Part shown: piece by piece, positions 6,657 through 14,471 of the stretch | How the letters are laid out: each line of letters begins with the position of its first letter | Numbering within the stretch: position 1 is the stretch's first letter | Origin: Oscillospiraceae bacterium | Lineage (GTDB): Bacteria > Bacillota > Clostridia > Oscillospirales > Oscillospiraceae | Assembly (NCBI GenBank): GCA_020025375.1 | Contig: JAHHSF010000006.1 | Coordinates: 1 to 21,007, forward strand | Direction of reading: 5' to 3' | Length of the DNA stretch: 21,007 bases | Program-made: the position numbers and the translations under genes | The notes under the pieces: model-generated | Database searches by the model: none | Seen by the model: only the letters and a program-made list of their open reading frames with translations | Told to the model about the DNA's origin: nothing

Positions 6657-7790
6657 ATGTCCAAAGAACTTATCCGCTTGTCGGATTGCGTCATGAAATA
6701 TGACGACGAGGTGATTCTCGATCACCTGAATCTCTACATCAATGATAAAGAATTCCTCACGCTCCTCGGGCCAAGCGGCTGCGGCAAGACCACAACCCTT
6801 CGAATCATCGGCGGGTTCCAGACGCCCACCTCGGGGGACGTGTTTTTTGACGGCAAACGCATCAACAATGTGCCGCCGCACAAGCGGAAGATCAATACGG
6901 TCTTCCAGAAGTACGCTCTCTTTACCCACATGAACATTTTCGAAAACGTGGCCTTTGGCCTGCGCATCCAGAAACGCCCGGAGGCCGAGATCGTCCGCCG
7001 GGTGGAGGAAGCCCTGGAGCTGGTGAATCTCCCCGGCTATGGCAAGCGTAGCGTCACCTCTCTCTCGGGCGGCCAGCAGCAGCGTGTGGCCATCGCCCGG
7101 GCCATCGTCAACCGCCCTCAGGTCCTCCTGTTGGACGAGCCCCTGGGGGCCCTGGACCTGAAGCTCCGCAAGGATATGCAGGTCGAGCTGAAAAACATCC
7201 AGCGTGAGGTGGGTATTACCTTCATCTACGTCACCCACGATCAGGAAGAGGCCCTCACCATGTCGGACACCGTAGTGGTCATGGACAAGGGCAACATCCA
7301 GCAGATCGGCACCCCCATCGATATCTACAATGAGCCCAAGAACGCCTTTGTGGCCGACTTCATCGGGGAGTCCAATATCATCGACGGTGTCATGGTAGAG
7401 GACAAGGTGGTCAAGCTGTATGGGAAGAAGTTCCCCTGCCTGGACACCGGCTTTGCCCCCAACGAGCCCGTGGACGTGGTCATCCGTCCCGAGGACATCG
7501 ACATTGTCCCTGTGGAGCAGGGCCAGCTCACCGGCACCGTCACCGAAGTGATTTTCAAGGGAATGCACTACGACATCATCGTGGATTTCCAAGGCTTCAA
7601 GTGGCTCATTCAGACCACCGACTTCTCCCCTGAGGGGGCCAAGATCGGGGTCAAGATCGACCCAGACGGCTTCCACGTGATGAAGAAGAGCACATACTCC
7701 GGCAAATTCGGCGATTACAGCTCCTATTCCTCCGAATACGACGAGCTGAGCGAGGCCTCCGACGAGGAGGGCGAAGAGGATGAAGAGTAA
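6657..7790 (+). CDS. potA: Spermidine/putrescine ABC transporter, ATP-binding protein
   Basis: ATPase that powers polyamine import on the cytoplasmic side of the PotB/PotC channel. The 377-residue protein has Walker A GPSGCGKTT (38-46), the signature LSGGQQQRV (136-144), Walker B VLLLDEP (156-162) and the switch His194 in THDQEEA. A TOBE-type regulatory domain follows from about 240 to 345. The last ~25 residues form an unusual Ser/Tyr and Glu/Asp-rich tail with no obvious family counterpart. I chose the ATG at 6657 because GGAGGAGG lies just upstream; an upstream ATG in frame lies within the promoter and leader. The gene overlaps potB by 11 nt. Confidence 0.95.
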   Translation: MSKELIRLSDCVMKYDDEVILDHLNLYINDKEFLTLLGPSGCGKTTTLRIIGGFQTPTSGDVFFDGKRINNVPPHKRKINTVFQKYALFTHMNIFENVAFGLRIQKRPEAEIVRRVEEALELVNLPGYGKRSVTSLSGGQQQRVAIARAIVNRPQVLLLDEPLGALDLKLRKDMQVELKNIQREVGITFIYVTHDQEEALTMSDTVVVMDKGNIQQIGTPIDIYNEPKNAFVADFIGESNIIDGVMVEDKVVKLYGKKFPCLDTGFAPNEPVDVVIRPEDIDIVPVEQGQLTGTVTEVIFKGMHYDIIVDFQGFKWLIQTTDFSPEGAKIGVKIDPDGFHVMKKSTYSGKFGDYSSYSSEYDELSEASDEEGEEDEE

Positions 7791-8589
7791 GGCCATCTCC
7801 TTCCCTTACGTAGGGTGGATGGGGCTCTTTGTCATCGCTCCCATCCTTATCATCACCGTCTACGCCTTCACCTCGGCGACTGGCGGCTTCACCCTGGCAA
7901 ACTTTCAGGACATGGCCCAATACGCCTCCGCCTTCGGGCGCTCCTTCCTCCTGGCCGCTGTGGCCACCGTGGTCTGTGTGCTCATCGGTTACCCCATGGC
8001 CTACTATCTGGCCCGGGAGACCGGCTGGCTCCACCGCATGGCCACCATGCTCATCATGCTCCCCATGTGGATGAACTTTCTTCTGCGTACCTACTCCTGG
8101 AAATTCCTGCTGGAACGCAACGGTCTCATCAACGCTTTCTTCGACCTCTTCGGCCTGGGCCCCTTCCAGATGATTGACACCCAGGGAGCTATCGTCCTGG
8201 GCATGATCTATAACTTTCTGCCCTACATGGTCCTACCGATCTTCTCGGTCATTGAGAAAATCGACCCCAAGGTCATTGAGGCCGCCCAGGATCTTGGGGC
8301 CAACAGCGTGACCGTCTTCCGCCGGGTCATCTTTCCCCTGTCCCTGCCCGGTGTTCTCTCCGGCATCACCATGGTGTTCATCCCATCGGTGTCTACCTTT
8401 GCCATCTCCCGGTTGCTGGGGGGGAGCAAGACCCTCCTGCTGGGCAACCTCATCGACATGCAGTTTCTGGGCGGTGCCTATAATCCCCATCTTGGTAGCG
8501 CTATTTCCCTGGTGATGATGGTCATTGTCATGGTCTGCATGGCTCTCATGAACCACTTTGGCGATGGGGAACAGGGGGTGACCCTATGA
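7780..8589 (+). CDS. potB: Spermidine/putrescine ABC transporter permease PotB
   Basis: One half of the membrane channel for polyamine uptake. The 269-residue protein is strongly hydrophobic, with about six membrane segments (the first at roughly 12-30). It carries the EAA loop that contacts the ATPase: EAAQDLGANSVTVFRRVIFPLSLPG (from residue 167, here with the typical EAA---G spacing). It begins inside the last codons of potA (11-nt overlap) and its stop overlaps the potC ATG as ATGA, so all three are translationally coupled. The order potA-B-C-D and the sequences favour polyamine transport; a related substrate cannot be excluded. Confidence 0.94.
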   Translation: MKSKAISFPYVGWMGLFVIAPILIITVYAFTSATGGFTLANFQDMAQYASAFGRSFLLAAVATVVCVLIGYPMAYYLARETGWLHRMATMLIMLPMWMNFLLRTYSWKFLLERNGLINAFFDLFGLGPFQMIDTQGAIVLGMIYNFLPYMVLPIFSVIEKIDPKVIEAAQDLGANSVTVFRRVIFPLSLPGVLSGITMVFIPSVSTFAISRLLGGSKTLLLGNLIDMQFLGGAYNPHLGSAISLVMMVIVMVCMALMNHFGDGEQGVTL

Positions 8590-9428
8590 AAAAGAACGGT
8601 ATCCTCAGCCGCCTGTTTATGGCCCTGTGTTTCCTCTTCCTCTACGCTCCCATCCTTGTGCTGGTGGTCTTTTCTTTCAATGCCTCCAAGTCCAAGGCGG
8701 TCTGGGCCGGCTTCTCCCTCAAGTGGTACGCCGAGCTCTTCCAAAATGAGATGATCCTCAACGCCTTATGGCTCACCTTGGCGGTTTCTGCCCTGGCAGC
8801 CATCATCTCCACCGTTCTAGGCACCGCCGCCGCCATCGGCTTCCGCAACATGAAGCACCGGAGCCGGAGCGTGTGCATGACCATCAACAACATCCCCCTG
8901 ACCAACGCCGACATCATCACCGGTGTGTCCATGATGCTCCTCTTCCTGTTTGGCATCTCGGCGGTCAACGGCCTGTTCGGGTTCAAGTGGAGGATGGGTT
9001 TCGCCACCCTGCTCATCGCCCACATCACCTTCGATGTGCCCAACGTCATCCTGTCGGTGATGCCGAAGCTCCGCCAGCTGGATCCCAACATTTACGAGGC
9101 GGCCCAGGATCTGGGGGACCACGGCTTCCACGCCTTCCGCAAGGTCATTCTTCCGGAGATCATGCCCGGCGTGGTCAATGGCCTCATCATCGCCTTTACC
9201 CTCTCCATCGACGACTTTGTCATCAGCTATTTCACCGCCGGATCGCAGACCCAAACCCTGTCCATGGTTATTTACTCCATGGCCAAAAAGCGGGTCAGCC
9301 CGGAGATCAACGCCCTGTCCACCCTCATGTTTGTGGCGGTGGTGGCTCTCATGGTCCTCGTGAACCTGCGCCAGACCCGACAGGAGCGGCTGGCCAAGCG
9401 GCAGAGAGAGAAGCTCACCGCCCAGTAA
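8586..9428 (+). CDS. potC: Spermidine/putrescine ABC transporter permease PotC
   Basis: Second half of the polyamine channel, 280 residues. It has an N-terminal membrane helix (about 9-31, FMALCFLFLYAPILVLVVFSF) and about five more, and an EAA loop EAAQDLGDHGFHAFRKVILPEIMPG starting at residue 171. The motif SIDDFVISYF near the C-terminal half is typical of PotC-like permeases. The C-terminus is a short basic tail (RQTRQERLAKRQREKL). The ATG overlaps the potB stop by 4 nt. A 70-nt gap follows before potD. Confidence 0.94.
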   Translation: MKKNGILSRLFMALCFLFLYAPILVLVVFSFNASKSKAVWAGFSLKWYAELFQNEMILNALWLTLAVSALAAIISTVLGTAAAIGFRNMKHRSRSVCMTINNIPLTNADIITGVSMMLLFLFGISAVNGLFGFKWRMGFATLLIAHITFDVPNVILSVMPKLRQLDPNIYEAAQDLGDHGFHAFRKVILPEIMPGVVNGLIIAFTLSIDDFVISYFTAGSQTQTLSMVIYSMAKKRVSPEINALSTLMFVAVVALMVLVNLRQTRQERLAKRQREKLTAQ

Positions 9429-9498
9429 TCCCGTATTCCGGACCCCCGGGTCTTGAATAATCTCATTTTATTATCCGAAAGGAGCAAACTGAAAAGAA

Positions 9499-10557
9499 TT
9501 GAAAAAGAAGCTCATCGCTCTGACGCTGGCCGCGGCCAGCGTCCTCCCTCTGGCCGCCTGTGGCGGCTCCCCCGCCGCTGAAAATGGGGTGGTCAATGTC
9601 TACAACTGGGGCGAGTATATTGATATGTCCGTCCTAGAGGACTTCGAGGCCGCCACCGGCATCAAGGTCAACTATCAGACCTTTGATTCCAACGAGGCCC
9701 TTTACGGCAAGCTGGCCAACGGTGCCACCGGCTACGATGTGATCATCCCCTCCGATTATATGATCGGCCAGATGATCGAGGAGGACATGCTGGAGCCCCT
9801 GAACTTTGACAACATTCCCAATTTCTCCGATGTGGTCCCCGCCCTGAAGAACCCCGAGTACGACCCCGAAAACCTCTACTCCGTGCCCTATATGTTCGGC
9901 ATCCTTGGCATCATTTACAACCCCGGCATGGTGGACGAGGGGGAGGATATGGAGACCTGGAACGTGCTCTGGAACGAGAAATACGCCGGGGACATTCTTA
10001 TGTTCGACAATTCCCGGGACACCATCGGCATTGCCCTGAAGAAGCTGGGCTACTCCTATAACACCACTGAAGCCGCCCAGATTACCGCCGCTGTGGACGA
10101 GCTGGTGGCCCAAAAGCCCCTGCTCCAGGGCTATGTCATGGATGACATTTTTGAGAAGCTGGAGGGTGAGAATGCCGCCATCGGTGTCTACTACTACGGC
10201 GACTACCTGACCATGGCGGACAACAACCCCGCGCTCCGGTTCGCCCTGCCCCGGGAGGGCACCAACCGCTATGTGGACGCCATGTGCATCCCCAAGGGGG
10301 CCGAGAACAAGGAAAACGCCGAAGCCTTTATCAACTTCATGTGCTCCACCGAAGCAGGCCTGAAGAACTGCGAGGAGACCTGGTACTCCTCTCCCCTGCT
10401 CTCGGTCCAGGATTCCTTGGACCCCGAGGTGAAGGCGGACCCCTTCGCCTACCCCGATGCCGCCTTTATGAATGAGCAGTGTGAGACCTTTGCCTGCCTC
10501 CCTGCCGAGACCCGCACTCTCTACAATGATGAATGGATCCGTCTCATGAACAGCTAA
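9499..10557 (+). CDS. potD: Spermidine/putrescine-binding lipoprotein PotD
   Basis: Extracytoplasmic receptor that captures polyamines and hands them to PotBC. The 352-residue protein starts with a lipoprotein signal, MKKKLIAL followed by a hydrophobic stretch and LAAC, so Cys21 is the likely lipidated residue. Mature-domain hallmarks are VNVYNWGEYIDMSVLEDFEAATGI, TGYDVIIPSDYMIGQM and YVDAMCIPKGAENKENAEAFINF. The start is odd: the only workable in-frame start is TTG, because a TGA lies three codons upstream, and the nearest good ribosome site (AGGAG, 9480-9484) is 14 nt away. The product and its signal peptide are nevertheless clear. Confidence 0.94.
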   Translation: MKKKLIALTLAAASVLPLAACGGSPAAENGVVNVYNWGEYIDMSVLEDFEAATGIKVNYQTFDSNEALYGKLANGATGYDVIIPSDYMIGQMIEEDMLEPLNFDNIPNFSDVVPALKNPEYDPENLYSVPYMFGILGIIYNPGMVDEGEDMETWNVLWNEKYAGDILMFDNSRDTIGIALKKLGYSYNTTEAAQITAAVDELVAQKPLLQGYVMDDIFEKLEGENAAIGVYYYGDYLTMADNNPALRFALPREGTNRYVDAMCIPKGAENKENAEAFINFMCSTEAGLKNCEETWYSSPLLSVQDSLDPEVKADPFAYPDAAFMNEQCETFACLPAETRTLYNDEWIRLMNS

Positions 10558-10569
10558 GGAGGTCTCCAT

Positions 10570-10956
10570 ATGCTGGAAATTGGTATAAAAGGCCGGGCCG
10601 AGACCTTGGTCACCCCGGAGAACACCGCCTCCGCTGTGGGGAGCGGCCTGGTTCCCGTATTCGCCACCCCCATGATGATTGCCCTCATGGAAAACGCCGC
10701 CGCAAGTTCCGTGGCCCCTCACCTGGAGGCGGGCCAGGGCACCGTGGGCACCCGACTGGAGGTTACCCATGATGCCGCCACCCCCGTGGGTATGAAGGTC
10801 TGGGCCGAGACTGAGCTGGTGGAAGTGGACCGTAAGCGCCTGGTCTTCCAGGTCGCCGCCTTCGACGAAGCCGGCCTCATCGGCAGCGGGCGCCACGAGC
10901 GCTTCATCATCGCTACCGAAAAATTCCTGGCCAAGGCCGAGGCCAAAAAGGGCTAA
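10570..10956 (+). CDS. Hotdog-fold thioesterase, FlK-like
   Basis: A 128-residue single-domain hotdog protein resembling the fluoroacetyl-CoA thioesterase (FlK) family, predicted to hydrolyse a small acyl-CoA. Thr33, Glu41 and His67 are spaced 8 and 26 residues apart, the same as the Thr42/Glu50/His76 catalytic triad of FlK as I recall it. The Phe residues that form FlK's fluoroacetate-selective lid are not evident (Leu27 stands where one would be), so a general acyl-CoA thioesterase is more likely. The ribosome site AAGGAGG overlaps the potD stop codon region, so it is translated from the pot operon mRNA. The substrate and the reason for the polyamine linkage are unknown. Confidence 0.82.
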   Translation: MLEIGIKGRAETLVTPENTASAVGSGLVPVFATPMMIALMENAAASSVAPHLEAGQGTVGTRLEVTHDAATPVGMKVWAETELVEVDRKRLVFQVAAFDEAGLIGSGRHERFIIATEKFLAKAEAKKG

Positions 10957-10985
10957 GGAAAAAAGGGACATCCCAAAAATTGTGT

Positions 10986-11033
10986 AAACCTCCGTTGTTG
11001 TGCAGAATAGAAGCACCACAACGGAGGTTTTTA
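10986..11033 (+). terminator. Rho-independent terminator of the pot operon
   Basis: A long hairpin of about 15 paired bases with one mismatch (left arm from 10986, right arm to 11030, loop about 9 nt) ends in TTTTTATT. It lies about 30 nt past the thioesterase stop codon. Confidence 0.88.
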
Positions 11034-11060
11034 TTATGGCAAGAGAAGCGCCCGCCGCAT

Positions 11061-11117
11061 AAAAAATACCCCGCCGTTAAGGGGCAGACGGCGTACATCT
11101 ACCACCCAACGGCGGGG
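11061..11117 (-). terminator. Rho-independent terminator of fba
   Basis: Perfect 10-bp arms at 11069-11078 and 11108-11117, followed on the minus strand by TATTTTTT. The 29-nt loop contains a further CGCCGT copy (minus strand) that could pair with the same distal arm. It lies 54 nt past the fba stop. With the pot terminator, it fills the convergent gap 10957-11171, in which I see no gene. Confidence 0.82.
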
Positions 11118-11171
11118 CTTTTGGCTCAACTCAATGCTATTGAGCGCTGTTCCTATCCTTTTGCTATAAAC

Positions 11172-12107
11172 TTAGGCCTTGTTGTCGCAACCCAGAACGT
11201 CCACGATCTTGTGGGCCACCATGTCCTTGATGGCCTGGCGGGCAGGCTTCAGGTACTGGCGGGGATCGAAATCGGCAGGATGCTCGGCAAAGTATTCACG
11301 AATGGTGGCGGTCATGGCCAAACGCAGGTCGGAGTCGATGTTGATTTTACAGACAGACATGGACGCGGCTTTGCGGAGCTGGTCCTCGGGCACACCGATG
11401 GCACCGGGCATATTGCCACCAAACTTGTTGATGCGGGCGACAAAGTCCTGGGGCACGGAGGACGAGCCGTGGAGGACAATGGGGAAGCCGGGCAAACGGC
11501 GGGAGACCTCCTCCAGCACGTCGAAGCGGAGCTGAGGCTTGGTGCCGGGCTTGAACTTGTAGGCGCCGTGGCTGGTGCCGATGGCGATGGCCAGGGAGTC
11601 ACAGCCGGTCTTAGAGACAAACTCCTCCACTTCCTCGGGGCGGGTGTAGGAGGAATCCTCGGCGGAGACCTGGACCTCATCCTCGATGCCGGCCAGGGTA
11701 CCCAGCTCAGCCTCCACGACCACTCCGTGGTCATGGGCGTACTCGACAACCTTCTTGGTGATCTCAATGTTCTCAGCGAAGGGCTTGGAGGAGGCGTCGA
11801 TCATGACGGAGGTAAAGCCGCCGTCGATGCAGGACTTACAGGTCTCAAAGCTGTCGCCGTGGTCCAGATGCAGGCAGATGGGCAGGCCGGTCTCGATCAC
11901 AGCGGCCTCCACCAGTTTCATCAGGTAGGTGTGGTTCGCATAAGCGCGAGCGCCCTTGGAGACCTGGAGGATCAAGGGGGCGTTGAGGTCCTTGGCGGCC
12001 TCGGTGATACCCTGCACGATTTCCATGTTGTTGACGTTGAAAGCGCCGATGGCGTAACCGCCGTCGTAGGCCTTCTTAAACATTTCCGTAGATGTGACCA
12101 GAGGCAT
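11172..12107 (-). CDS. fba: Class II fructose-bisphosphate aldolase
   Basis: Zinc enzyme of glycolysis and gluconeogenesis that splits fructose-1,6-bisphosphate into two triose phosphates. The 311-residue protein has the class II hallmarks: LHLDHG with His80, Asp82 and His83, EAELGTLAG (133-141), GTSHGAYKF with His180, and VLHGSSSVP with His213; His83, His180 and His213 are the likely metal ligands. I chose the ATG at 12107 (MPLVTS...) because GGAG lies 9 nt upstream; the ATG three codons earlier overlaps that ribosome site. It is monocistronic, divergent from pfp, and followed by its own terminator. Confidence 0.97.
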   Translation of the reverse strand: MPLVTSTEMFKKAYDGGYAIGAFNVNNMEIVQGITEAAKDLNAPLILQVSKGARAYANHTYLMKLVEAAVIETGLPICLHLDHGDSFETCKSCIDGGFTSVMIDASSKPFAENIEITKKVVEYAHDHGVVVEAELGTLAGIEDEVQVSAEDSSYTRPEEVEEFVSKTGCDSLAIAIGTSHGAYKFKPGTKPQLRFDVLEEVSRRLPGFPIVLHGSSSVPQDFVARINKFGGNMPGAIGVPEDQLRKAASMSVCKINIDSDLRLAMTATIREYFAEHPADFDPRQYLKPARQAIKDMVAHKIVDVLGCDNKA

Positions 12108-12138
12108 AGGAAACATCTCCTTTCAAATTTGCAAGGTT

Positions 12139-12167
12139 ATTCTACCAGTTTTTATTGCTAATTGCAA
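12139..12167 (-). promoter_or_regulatory. fba promoter
   Basis: On the minus strand TTGCAA (12167-12162), a 17-nt spacer and TAGAAT (12144-12139), with an extended TG motif just before the -10 (TGG-TAGAAT). The predicted start is near 12132, about 25 nt before the fba ATG. Confidence 0.75.
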
Positions 12168-12183
12168 GAGCGTGTGCTACAAT
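12155..12183 (+). promoter_or_regulatory. pfp promoter, overlapping the fba promoter
   Basis: TTGCTA (12155-12160), a 17-nt spacer and TACAAT (12178-12183), with extended TGC before the -10. The predicted leader is about 67 nt. Its -35 box lies within the spacer of the fba promoter, so polymerase cannot occupy both at once. Confidence 0.7.
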
Positions 12184-12256
12184 ATTTCTGTGCTTTTTAG
12201 ATTTAATATGTTCTTAGTGAAAAAATACATAAATTTTTGGAAGGAAGTTTGTTGTT

Positions 12257-13501
12257 ATGAGCGAATTGAGAGGTGCCTGTATCATCGGCCAGTCTGGCGG
12301 ACCCACCGCCGTCATCAATGCCAGCGCCCAGGGGGCCATCCAGGCCGCCCTGAAGGCCGACTGCATTACCCGCGTGCTGGGCGCCGCCCACGGCATCAAG
12401 GGCGTGTTGGAGGATAAGCTGTATGATATGGGCAAGGAGGACCCCGCCGAGCTGGACCTGCTCCAGTACACCCCCTCCTCTGCCCTGGGTTCCTGCCGCT
12501 ACAAGCTGGCCGACCCTGACGTGGACGACACCGACTACAAGCGCATCCTGGAAATTTTCAAGAAGTACGATGTGCGCTACTTCTTCTACAACGGCGGCAA
12601 CGACTCCATGGACACTTGCAACAAGATTTCCAAGTATATGCAGAAGGTGGGCTATGAGTGCCGGGTCATGGGCATCCCCAAGACCATCGACAACGACCTC
12701 TTCGGCACCGACCACTGCCCCGGTTTTGCCTCTGCCGCCAAGTATATCGCTACCTCCTGTATGGAGGTGTGGCAGGACGCCCACGTCTATGACACCGGTA
12801 TGATTACCATTATTGAGATCATGGGCCGCCATGCCGGCTGGCTGGCCGGTTCCGCCGCCCTGGCCACTTGGGCCGGATTTGGACCCGACCTCATCTATTT
12901 GCCCGAGACCGACTTCGACCTGACTGACTTCCTGGAGGATGTACACCGGGTCTATGACAAGACCGGCAAGTGCATGGTGGCTGTCTCCGAAGGTATCCAC
13001 CGCGCCGATGGCACCTTCATCTCCGAGGCCAAGACCTCCGCCACCGACGGCTTTGGCCACGCCCAGCTGGGCGGTTTGGCCGCTATGCTGGCCGATGCCG
13101 TGAAGCTGGAGACCGGGGCCAAGGTCAGGGGTATCGAGCTGAGTCTGCTCCAGCGCTGCGGTGCCCACCTGGACTCCCTTACCGATGTGGAGGAGGCCAA
13201 GATGGCTGGCCGGGTGGCCGTGGAATCCGCCGTCGCTGGCATCACCGACAAGATGGTGGCCTTTGCCTGCACCCGTGAGAACGGCAAGTACGAGTGCAAG
13301 CCCAACCTCATCCCCCTCACCGACGTGGCAAACACCGAGAAGAAGGTTCCCCGCGAGTGGATCAACGCTGTGGGGAACGGCGTTGAGCAGGCTTTCATCG
13401 ACTACGTCCTCCCCCTGGTTCAGGGCGAGACCACTGCTCCCAAGGAGAACTCCCTCCCCCGCTTTGCCAAGCTGAAGAAGGTCCTCACTACCGATTGCTA
13501 A
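12257..13501 (+). CDS. pfp: 6-phosphofructokinase, probably pyrophosphate-dependent
   Basis: Phosphorylates fructose-6-phosphate to fructose-1,6-bisphosphate, the substrate of the adjacent aldolase. The 414-residue length and GGNDS (113-117) with PKTIDND (141-147) fit the pyrophosphate-dependent group: Asp116 and Lys142 sit where Gly104/Gly124-type residues sit in ATP-using enzymes. MGRHAGW (189-195) is the substrate-contact motif. The first glycine loop GQSGGPTAVINAS is near the N-terminus. If PPi is the donor, the step is reversible and could serve gluconeogenesis. GGAAGGAAG lies 9 nt before the ATG. It is monocistronic and ends at a long hairpin. The phosphate donor is inferred from motifs, not proven. 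Confidence 0.9.
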   Translation: MSELRGACIIGQSGGPTAVINASAQGAIQAALKADCITRVLGAAHGIKGVLEDKLYDMGKEDPAELDLLQYTPSSALGSCRYKLADPDVDDTDYKRILEIFKKYDVRYFFYNGGNDSMDTCNKISKYMQKVGYECRVMGIPKTIDNDLFGTDHCPGFASAAKYIATSCMEVWQDAHVYDTGMITIIEIMGRHAGWLAGSAALATWAGFGPDLIYLPETDFDLTDFLEDVHRVYDKTGKCMVAVSEGIHRADGTFISEAKTSATDGFGHAQLGGLAAMLADAVKLETGAKVRGIELSLLQRCGAHLDSLTDVEEAKMAGRVAVESAVAGITDKMVAFACTRENGKYECKPNLIPLTDVANTEKKVPREWINAVGNGVEQAFIDYVLPLVQGETTAPKENSLPRFAKLKKVLTTDC

Positions 13502-13506
13502 AAAAG

Positions 13507-13550
13507 GTCAAAAAGGAAGCCCTGGCTGATGCCAGGGCTTCCTTTTTGAC
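13507..13550. terminator. 20-bp perfect bidirectional terminator between pfp and nupQ
   Basis: Arms 13507-13526 and 13531-13550 are exactly complementary around the loop TGAT, with A/T runs in the outer stem. It starts 5 nt past the pfp stop and ends right at the nupQ stop codon, so a single hairpin serves both convergent transcripts. Confidence 0.93.
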
Positions 13551-14471
13551 TTATCTCTGTCCCTTGTCGTAGGGAATGCCTTCGGCCTTGGGGGCTCTGG
13601 ACTTCTTGGAGGTGAAGGCCAGAACAATCATGGAGGCAATGAAGGGCATCATACTGTAAATGTTCCGGCTCCAGCCCAGGGCGGCCAGCACGTCAATGGA
13701 GTCGGCGATGTTGGCCATGGTCTTGAAGACGGCAAAGAAGATAGCTGCCAGGGCGATGCGAGCGGGCTTCCACTGACCGAAGATCATCACAGCCAGAGCC
13801 AGGAAGCCGGCACCGGAGACACCCACCTCAAAGTTCCAGGAGGAGACAGGCGGAATGATGTAGGCAAAGCCGCCGATTCCGCCCAGGATGCCGGAGAGCA
13901 TCACGCCGGCATAGCGCATCTTGTAGACGTTGATGCCCACCGAGTCGGCAGCCTGAGGATGCTCGCCACAGGCCATGAGCCGCAGACCAAACTTGGTGCG
14001 GTAGAGGGCCACAATGGAGAGAGCGAGCAGGACCACGCCGATGACAAGGAAGACGTTCAGGGTCAGGCCCCCCACGTCGAAGAGGAAGGGCTTATTGTTA
14101 TAGTCGATCTTGGCGATGGTGGCGTTGTTATAGCCTCGGGCAATGACGATGCCAAGCGCGGTGGCCAGCATATTCAGTGCGGTGCCGCCGATGGTCTGGT
14201 CTGCCTTCAGATTGATACAGGCGAAGGCCAAAAGCAGAGAGTAGATCATACCGGCCAGGGCGCTCACCAGGATGGACACGATGACCAGCATGACCGGGGA
14301 AGCCCCTGCGGGCATGAGGCCCAGAGCGATGACGCCGCCCAGGGCGCCGATGACCATAATACCCTCCAGGGCGATGTTGATGATGCCGGAACGCTCAGAG
14401 AACATACCACCCAGAGCTACCAGCATAAAGACCACGGCGTAGATGAGGGTGTATTTCACAAGTAGCAGCAT
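13551..14471 (-). CDS. nupQ: Nucleoside ABC transporter permease (NupQ/YufQ type)
   Basis: One of two channel subunits of a nucleoside importer of the BmpA-NupOPQ type. The 306-residue protein is mostly hydrophobic, with about 8-9 membrane segments. It carries the family N-terminal motif SERSGIINIALEGIMVIGA (about 25-43), found in permeases of the ribose/nucleoside (BPD_transp_2) family. The C-terminal tail is short and basic. It overlaps nupP by one base (TAATG), with AAGGAGG inside the end of nupP. It is the last gene of the operon. Nucleoside specificity is inferred from family resemblance. Confidence 0.9.
   Translation of the reverse strand: MLLLVKYTLIYAVVFMLVALGGMFSERSGIINIALEGIMVIGALGGVIALGLMPAGASPVMLVIVSILVSALAGMIYSLLLAFACINLKADQTIGGTALNMLATALGIVIARGYNNATIAKIDYNNKPFLFDVGGLTLNVFLVIGVVLLALSIVALYRTKFGLRLMACGEHPQAADSVGINVYKMRYAGVMLSGILGGIGGFAYIIPPVSSWNFEVGVSGAGFLALAVMIFGQWKPARIALAAIFFAVFKTMANIADSIDVLAALGWSRNIYSMMPFIASMIVLAFTSKKSRAPKAEGIPYDKGQR

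Noticed and set aside
6480..7796. A 438-codon minus-strand frame opposite potA
   Set aside because: Antisense shadow of potA; His/Gly/Val/Asp-rich with no domain.
11041..11117. An attenuator formed by three alternating CGCCGT/ACGGCG arms downstream of fba
   Set aside because: It lies after the gene, not before it, and either pairing ends in the same U-run, so an ordinary terminator explains it.
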